A stretch of DNA of 9,055 nucleotides from Candidatus Sumerlaeota bacterium. Lineage in GTDB: Bacteria > Sumerlaeota > Sumerlaeia > MVZB01 > JAJFLK01. The stretch is from contig JAJFLK010000008.1 of assembly GCA_021772735.1 (NCBI GenBank), forward strand, positions 1 through 9,055, given 5' to 3'. Each line of letters opens with the position of its first letter. Within the stretch, counting starts at the first letter, position 1. The notes under the pieces were generated by a model, which was not told the origin of the DNA, made no database searches, and worked only from the letters and a program-made list of their open reading frames with translations. The position numbers were made by a program, and so were the translations under genes. This document shows positions 6,014 to 9,055 of this stretch, in pieces.

Positions 6014-7334
6014 AGAGTCGCATCATCCGACCGACATTTTGAGATTTGACATATCCCGTTTTACCGAAAACGTGGAGTCTCTTCATGCAACGCTTCCTTT
6101 TTATATGTTGTTCGGGGAGAACATCGCAAGCCAATTTAGAAGTGAGCAGGTTGACTACGCAGCAAAGCATGGCGAGAAAATCAGTTCTGTGGATGACGGG
6201 ACGACGTACAGATACGCCACAGAGTACGCCTCTCAAGCGGTATTCTTAAATCGCCAGCATGCTAATATCCGTAATACGTATCGCCTAATGCCTAGGCAAT
6301 TTGTGATGTCTATGGTTGCGCAATACGATTCATTTTTTGGAAAGATAATACGATTCATGTTCGCAGTTAAGCCAGAGCTTTTGAATGCATCCGATAGAGC
6401 GCTGGCGTTCACTGACCTCGTGCTCTTCCCGGATATAGAAGCCGCCAGAGAATTTATTATTGAAAAGGAGATCGAGTCTGTCATAAGAAAAAGTCATGCA
6501 GATCAGTTTGCATGGCTGAAGGGGAAGCTGAATACTTCATTCAACAAGGAACTGCCCTGCTGGCCCACATTTATAGAGCTTACCGAACGCAGAAACCTTT
6601 TCGTCCACACGGACGGGCGGGTGTCGTCGCAATATCTTTCCGTGTGCGAGTCGCACGAAGCCTTCATCGCGCAGGAAACTACGGTTGGGTCCACGCTTGA
6701 TGTGCCGAACGAATACTTTCAAGAAGCCTACAAGTGTGTGTTTGAGATCGGCGTGAAGATGGCACACGTTATATGGCGGCGTCTTTGTCCCGATCGAATC
6801 AACGAGTCTGATAACAACATCAATGATATCACATTTTATCTCATCCAAAATGACGAGTATGAATTAGCAATTCGCATTCTGAGCCATTTTACATCGAAGC
6901 AGATCAAGCATGCAAACGACAGCAACCGACGCACTATGCTCATAAACATTGCGCAAGCTTACAAATGGAGTGGGCGCGACGAGGAGTGCATGAATTGCCT
7001 CGCCTCGGTTGACTGGAGCGCATGTGAAGACAAATTCAGGTTGGCTGTGGCCACATTAAAGGGCGATTACGATAAAGCGTACGATGTTATGAGCCGGCTT
7101 CGGCATGACGGTAGTTTCCATCAATCGTTCTTCAGGGATTGGCCGGTATTTCGTGAGCTGAGGAAGGAAAAGCGATTTCTGAGGACTTTCGAAGAATGTT
7201 ATGGATTGCCGTTTGCTATGGTGCAAACGACAAATCGAGATGAATCTAGTGATCTTGAGAGTGGCGAGGAAGTTGTCGGCGAGGTATCGGCTGCGATGCC
7301 TGAACAACCGTCGGCCAAGGATCAGGCGCCGTGA
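6006..7334 (+). CDS. HEPN-like domain protein, putative RNase/defence-associated, with a possible helical-repeat C-terminus
   Basis: From ATG 6006 the product has 442 residues. The frame is open up to 5898, but that extension is Cys/Ser-rich and unlikely. The N-terminal half is mostly helical and contains QFVMSMVAQYDSFFGKIIRF (98-117). It then has ELTERRNLFVHTDGRVSSQY (191-210), whose Arg196-Asn197-x3-His201 fits the HEPN catalytic pattern R-polar-x3-H of toxin and defence ribonucleases. Residues about 275-400 (EYELAIRILSHF, LINIAQAYKWSGRDEECMNC, GDYDKAYDVMSRL) look like TPR-type helical repeats. The tail from 405 is acidic and low in complexity. Base composition is AT-richer than the neighbours (24 of 60 G+C in 6241-6300 against 40 of 60 in 901-960), which suggests acquisition by transfer. 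The HEPN call rests on motif and context; a catalytically silent HEPN or an unrelated helical protein remains possible. Confidence 0.62.
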   Translation: MVEESHHPTDILRFDISRFTENVESLHATLPFYMLFGENIASQFRSEQVDYAAKHGEKISSVDDGTTYRYATEYASQAVFLNRQHANIRNTYRLMPRQFVMSMVAQYDSFFGKIIRFMFAVKPELLNASDRALAFTDLVLFPDIEAAREFIIEKEIESVIRKSHADQFAWLKGKLNTSFNKELPCWPTFIELTERRNLFVHTDGRVSSQYLSVCESHEAFIAQETTVGSTLDVPNEYFQEAYKCVFEIGVKMAHVIWRRLCPDRINESDNNINDITFYLIQNDEYELAIRILSHFTSKQIKHANDSNRRTMLINIAQAYKWSGRDEECMNCLASVDWSACEDKFRLAVATLKGDYDKAYDVMSRLRHDGSFHQSFFRDWPVFRELRKEKRFLRTFEECYGLPFAMVQTTNRDESSDLESGEEVVGEVSAAMPEQPSAKDQAP

Positions 7335-7413
7335 TGTCGCCGGCATGGCAATGGCATATCAAGACCGACTAAGTCGATATGAAATTTAGTGAATCGACTT
7401 AGAGGAACGTGGC
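7335..7413. other. Short gap between convergent genes
   Basis: This 79-nt stretch separates the 3' ends of the HEPN-like gene (plus) and the dehydrogenase (minus). It contains the inverted repeat listed separately and no reading frame of interest. Confidence 0.6.
7369..7402. repeat. Perfect 10-bp inverted repeat between convergent genes
   Basis: CTAAGTCGAT (7369-7378) and ATCGACTTAG (7393-7402) are exact reverse complements around a 14-nt AT-rich spacer. The left arm also overlaps a smaller palindrome, CGACT-A-AGTCG (7366-7376). A bidirectional terminator fits the location between converging genes, but no T tract follows on either strand. A protein-binding site or the scar of an inserted element is an alternative. 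Confidence 0.6.
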
Positions 7414-8742
7414 TCACGCCTTATAAATCTTAGCGTTTCCACCCGTTGTCCTGGCTGTCGCATTGCGCGTGTCCACGACGAGGGGGGCGTGGTCCACGAC
7501 GGACTGGTAGTCGATGTTGTCGTGGTCGGTGGCGATGAGCACGGCGTCGTATGAGGCAAGCATTTCGGGTGTCAGGTCGACCGAGCGGCGGCCGGCCAGA
7601 TCGGCGTGTTCGCGCGTGCGTGGGATCTCGGCGACGTATGGATCGTGGTAATCCACTTCGGCGCCTTTGCCGAGCAGGCGCGTGATCAGGTCGAACGATG
7701 GGCTCTCGCGCACGTCCTCGACGTTCTTCTTATACGCCATCCCGAGCACCAAAATCTTTGCGCCGCGCACCGATCGCGCCGCGTCGTTGAGCGCATCGGT
7801 CAAGATATCGATGACATAGGCGGGCATCGAGGAATTGATCTCGCCGGCCAGTTCGATGAACCGCGTCGGGCAGTCGAATTCGCGCGCCTTCCACGAGAGG
7901 TAGAACGGATCGATCGGGATGCAGTGCCCGCCCAGGCCCGGGCCGGGATAGAATGGCATGAAGCCGAAGGGTTTCGTCTTCGCCGCCTCGATCACTTCCC
8001 AGACATCCACGCCCATCTTGGAGTAAATAAGTTTCAGCTCGTTGACCAGCGCGATGTTTACGCAGCGGAAAATATTTTCGGTCAGCTTGACGGCTTCAGC
8101 CGTCGCGGCCGAGGAGACGCGGACGGTCTCGTCGATGATCTGCGAATAGAGCGCATCGGCGGCGTCCAAAGCCTCGGGGCTGCATCCGCCGACGACTTTG
8201 GGGATTGTGCTGGTCGAGAACGTCGGGTTGCCGGGATCCTCGCGTTCGGGCGAATAGGCGAGCAGGAAATCGGTGTCGCGCTTCAGGCCCGATTCGGTTT
8301 CGAGCAGCGGGCCGAGGACCTCCTCGGTCGTGCCGGGGTAGGTCGTCGATTCGAGAATGACGAGATGCTCGGAGCGCAGGTGCGGAGCGATGGCGCGGGC
8401 GGTGCTCTCGATGAATCGCAGGTCGGGCTCGCGCTGTCCGGTCAGGGGGGTCGGGACGGCGATCAGCAGTGCGTCGGCTTCGGCGATGCGCGTGAAATCG
8501 TCGGTGGCGGTGAGGCGACCTTCGCCGGCGAAGCGGGCGATGTCATCGGCCGGGATGTGGCGGATATAGCTCTTGCCGGAGTTCAGCGCCGTGTTTTTTT
8601 TCTCGTCCACGTCGAATCCGATGACGTTGAACCCGGCTCGGCAAAATTCGATGACCAGCGGCAGGCCGACGTATCCGAGGCCGATCACGCCGACGACGGC
8701 CTTCTTGGATTCGATTTTGTCGATCAGGGGTTTGACGTCCAT
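7414..8742 (-). CDS. wbpA: UDP-N-acetyl-D-glucosamine 6-dehydrogenase (WbpA-type)
   Basis: This 442-residue cytoplasmic enzyme oxidises C6 of UDP-GlcNAc to a carboxylate with two NAD+, giving UDP-GlcNAcA for surface polysaccharide. The NAD motif is VIGLGYVGLPL (19-29). STTYPGTTEE (132-141) and YSPEREDPGNP (163-173) are typical of the WbpA/TviB subfamily. KTKPFGFMPFYPGPGLGGHC reaches the catalytic Cys274, followed by IPIDPFYLSWKARE. The C-terminal domain has LGMAYKKNVEDVRESPS (333-349) and ATDHDNIDY (404-412). The sequence resembles Pseudomonas aeruginosa WbpA closely along its whole length, down to the KA terminus, and far more than GDP-mannose or UDP-glucose dehydrogenases. The start is ATG at 8742-8740, with no strong Shine-Dalgarno. 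It is transcribed toward the HEPN-like gene, apart from the aminotransferase operon. A UDP-ManNAc or UDP-GalNAc substrate is the main alternative. Confidence 0.92.
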   Translation of the reverse strand: MDVKPLIDKIESKKAVVGVIGLGYVGLPLVIEFCRAGFNVIGFDVDEKKNTALNSGKSYIRHIPADDIARFAGEGRLTATDDFTRIAEADALLIAVPTPLTGQREPDLRFIESTARAIAPHLRSEHLVILESTTYPGTTEEVLGPLLETESGLKRDTDFLLAYSPEREDPGNPTFSTSTIPKVVGGCSPEALDAADALYSQIIDETVRVSSAATAEAVKLTENIFRCVNIALVNELKLIYSKMGVDVWEVIEAAKTKPFGFMPFYPGPGLGGHCIPIDPFYLSWKAREFDCPTRFIELAGEINSSMPAYVIDILTDALNDAARSVRGAKILVLGMAYKKNVEDVRESPSFDLITRLLGKGAEVDYHDPYVAEIPRTREHADLAGRRSVDLTPEMLASYDAVLIATDHDNIDYQSVVDHAPLVVDTRNATARTTGGNAKIYKA

Positions 8743-9055
8743 TCGGATACTTTCGCGGAGCGGGAAATTGGGGCCGTTCGACTATGGGGTCCCGGTGGCC
8801 GGGTGATCGGGGGCATCGGGCCGGAGCCCCTCGGGCAAAGCAATAAGGACAATGTCTTGGATGAGCCGCAAAATCAAGGATGGACGCGGGCGGGGGCGGC
8901 CGGGGCACTGGCTGAAAGGCTTGGGATTCGGTGCTGCGATGGGTATGCTCGGTGCTCTTTGACTTCGCCGCGTGGGGGTTTGACGAGGTCGGGGAGACGA
9001 CAGGACTAAGAACGAAAGTTAAGCGGGGCGATCCGGGCGCGCGTAGCGAGCATGG
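8743..9055. other. Right-hand end without a recognised gene
   Basis: The 313 nt upstream of the dehydrogenase contain no credible coding frame; the long plus-strand frame that enters it is antisense to the dehydrogenase. A small perfect hairpin, CCCGG-TGG-CCGGG, lies near 8793-8805. The dehydrogenase promoter should be here on the minus strand, but I see no convincing -35/-10 pair. Confidence 0.5.

Noticed and set aside
7606..9009. 467-residue plus-strand open frame
   Set aside because: It is antisense to the clearly recognisable dehydrogenase, Gly/Asp/Arg-rich, and shows no domain; a typical GC-rich shadow frame.
1..9055. CRISPR arrays, tRNA or rRNA genes, transposases
   Set aside because: I saw no regularly spaced repeats with spacers, no tRNA-like cloverleaf with a TTCGA arm, and no transposase or integrase motifs.

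Overview
The window is a GC-rich bacterial segment whose core is a surface-polysaccharide (O-antigen, capsule or exopolysaccharide) locus. I cannot fix the phylum from sequence alone. Two exported proteins with Sec signal peptides, the high-GC codon use and the gene mixture would suit an uncultured Gram-negative-type lineage (Planctomycetota/PVC, Sumerlaeota or Myxococcota-like). That placement is a guess.

Layout. Positions 1-126 (minus) hold the 5' end of a probable exported protein running off the left edge. A spacer of about 340 nt follows. Four plus-strand genes then form a likely operon: a DegT/WbpE-type PLP sugar aminotransferase (471-1610), a PAPS-dependent sulfotransferase (1634-2359), an FAD-dependent amine-oxidase/UDP-galactopyranose-mutase-like protein (about 2491-3924) and a class I SAM methyltransferase (about 3983-4681). 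A spacer of 184 nt holds a degenerate 8-bp tandem repeat. Next is a secreted protein of unknown function with a His/Cys arrangement reminiscent of caspase-like folds (4866-5768), followed by a terminator-like hairpin. A visibly AT-richer gene (6006-7334) encodes a HEPN-like protein with a canonical R-N-x3-H motif. Facing it from the right (8742-7414, minus) is a WbpA-type UDP-N-acetylglucosamine 6-dehydrogenase. About 310 nt with no recognised gene close the window.

How the genes fit together. WbpA makes UDP-GlcNAc uronic acid. WbpE-type enzymes transaminate the 3-keto form of that sugar on the way to diamino-uronic acids. The sulfotransferase, methyltransferase and FAD enzyme could decorate or isomerise the glycan. 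The 3-dehydrogenase and N-acetyltransferase of a complete pathway are not in the window.

The two most notable observations are these. Three reading frames (the left-edge minus gene, the FAD enzyme and the methyltransferase) have no canonical start where the protein should begin, and each has an ATT codon there; two of the three have a good Shine-Dalgarno at proper spacing. Second, an AT-richer HEPN-like gene, flanked by inverted repeats and preceded by a small overlapping ORF, sits inside the glycan locus like an inserted accessory module.
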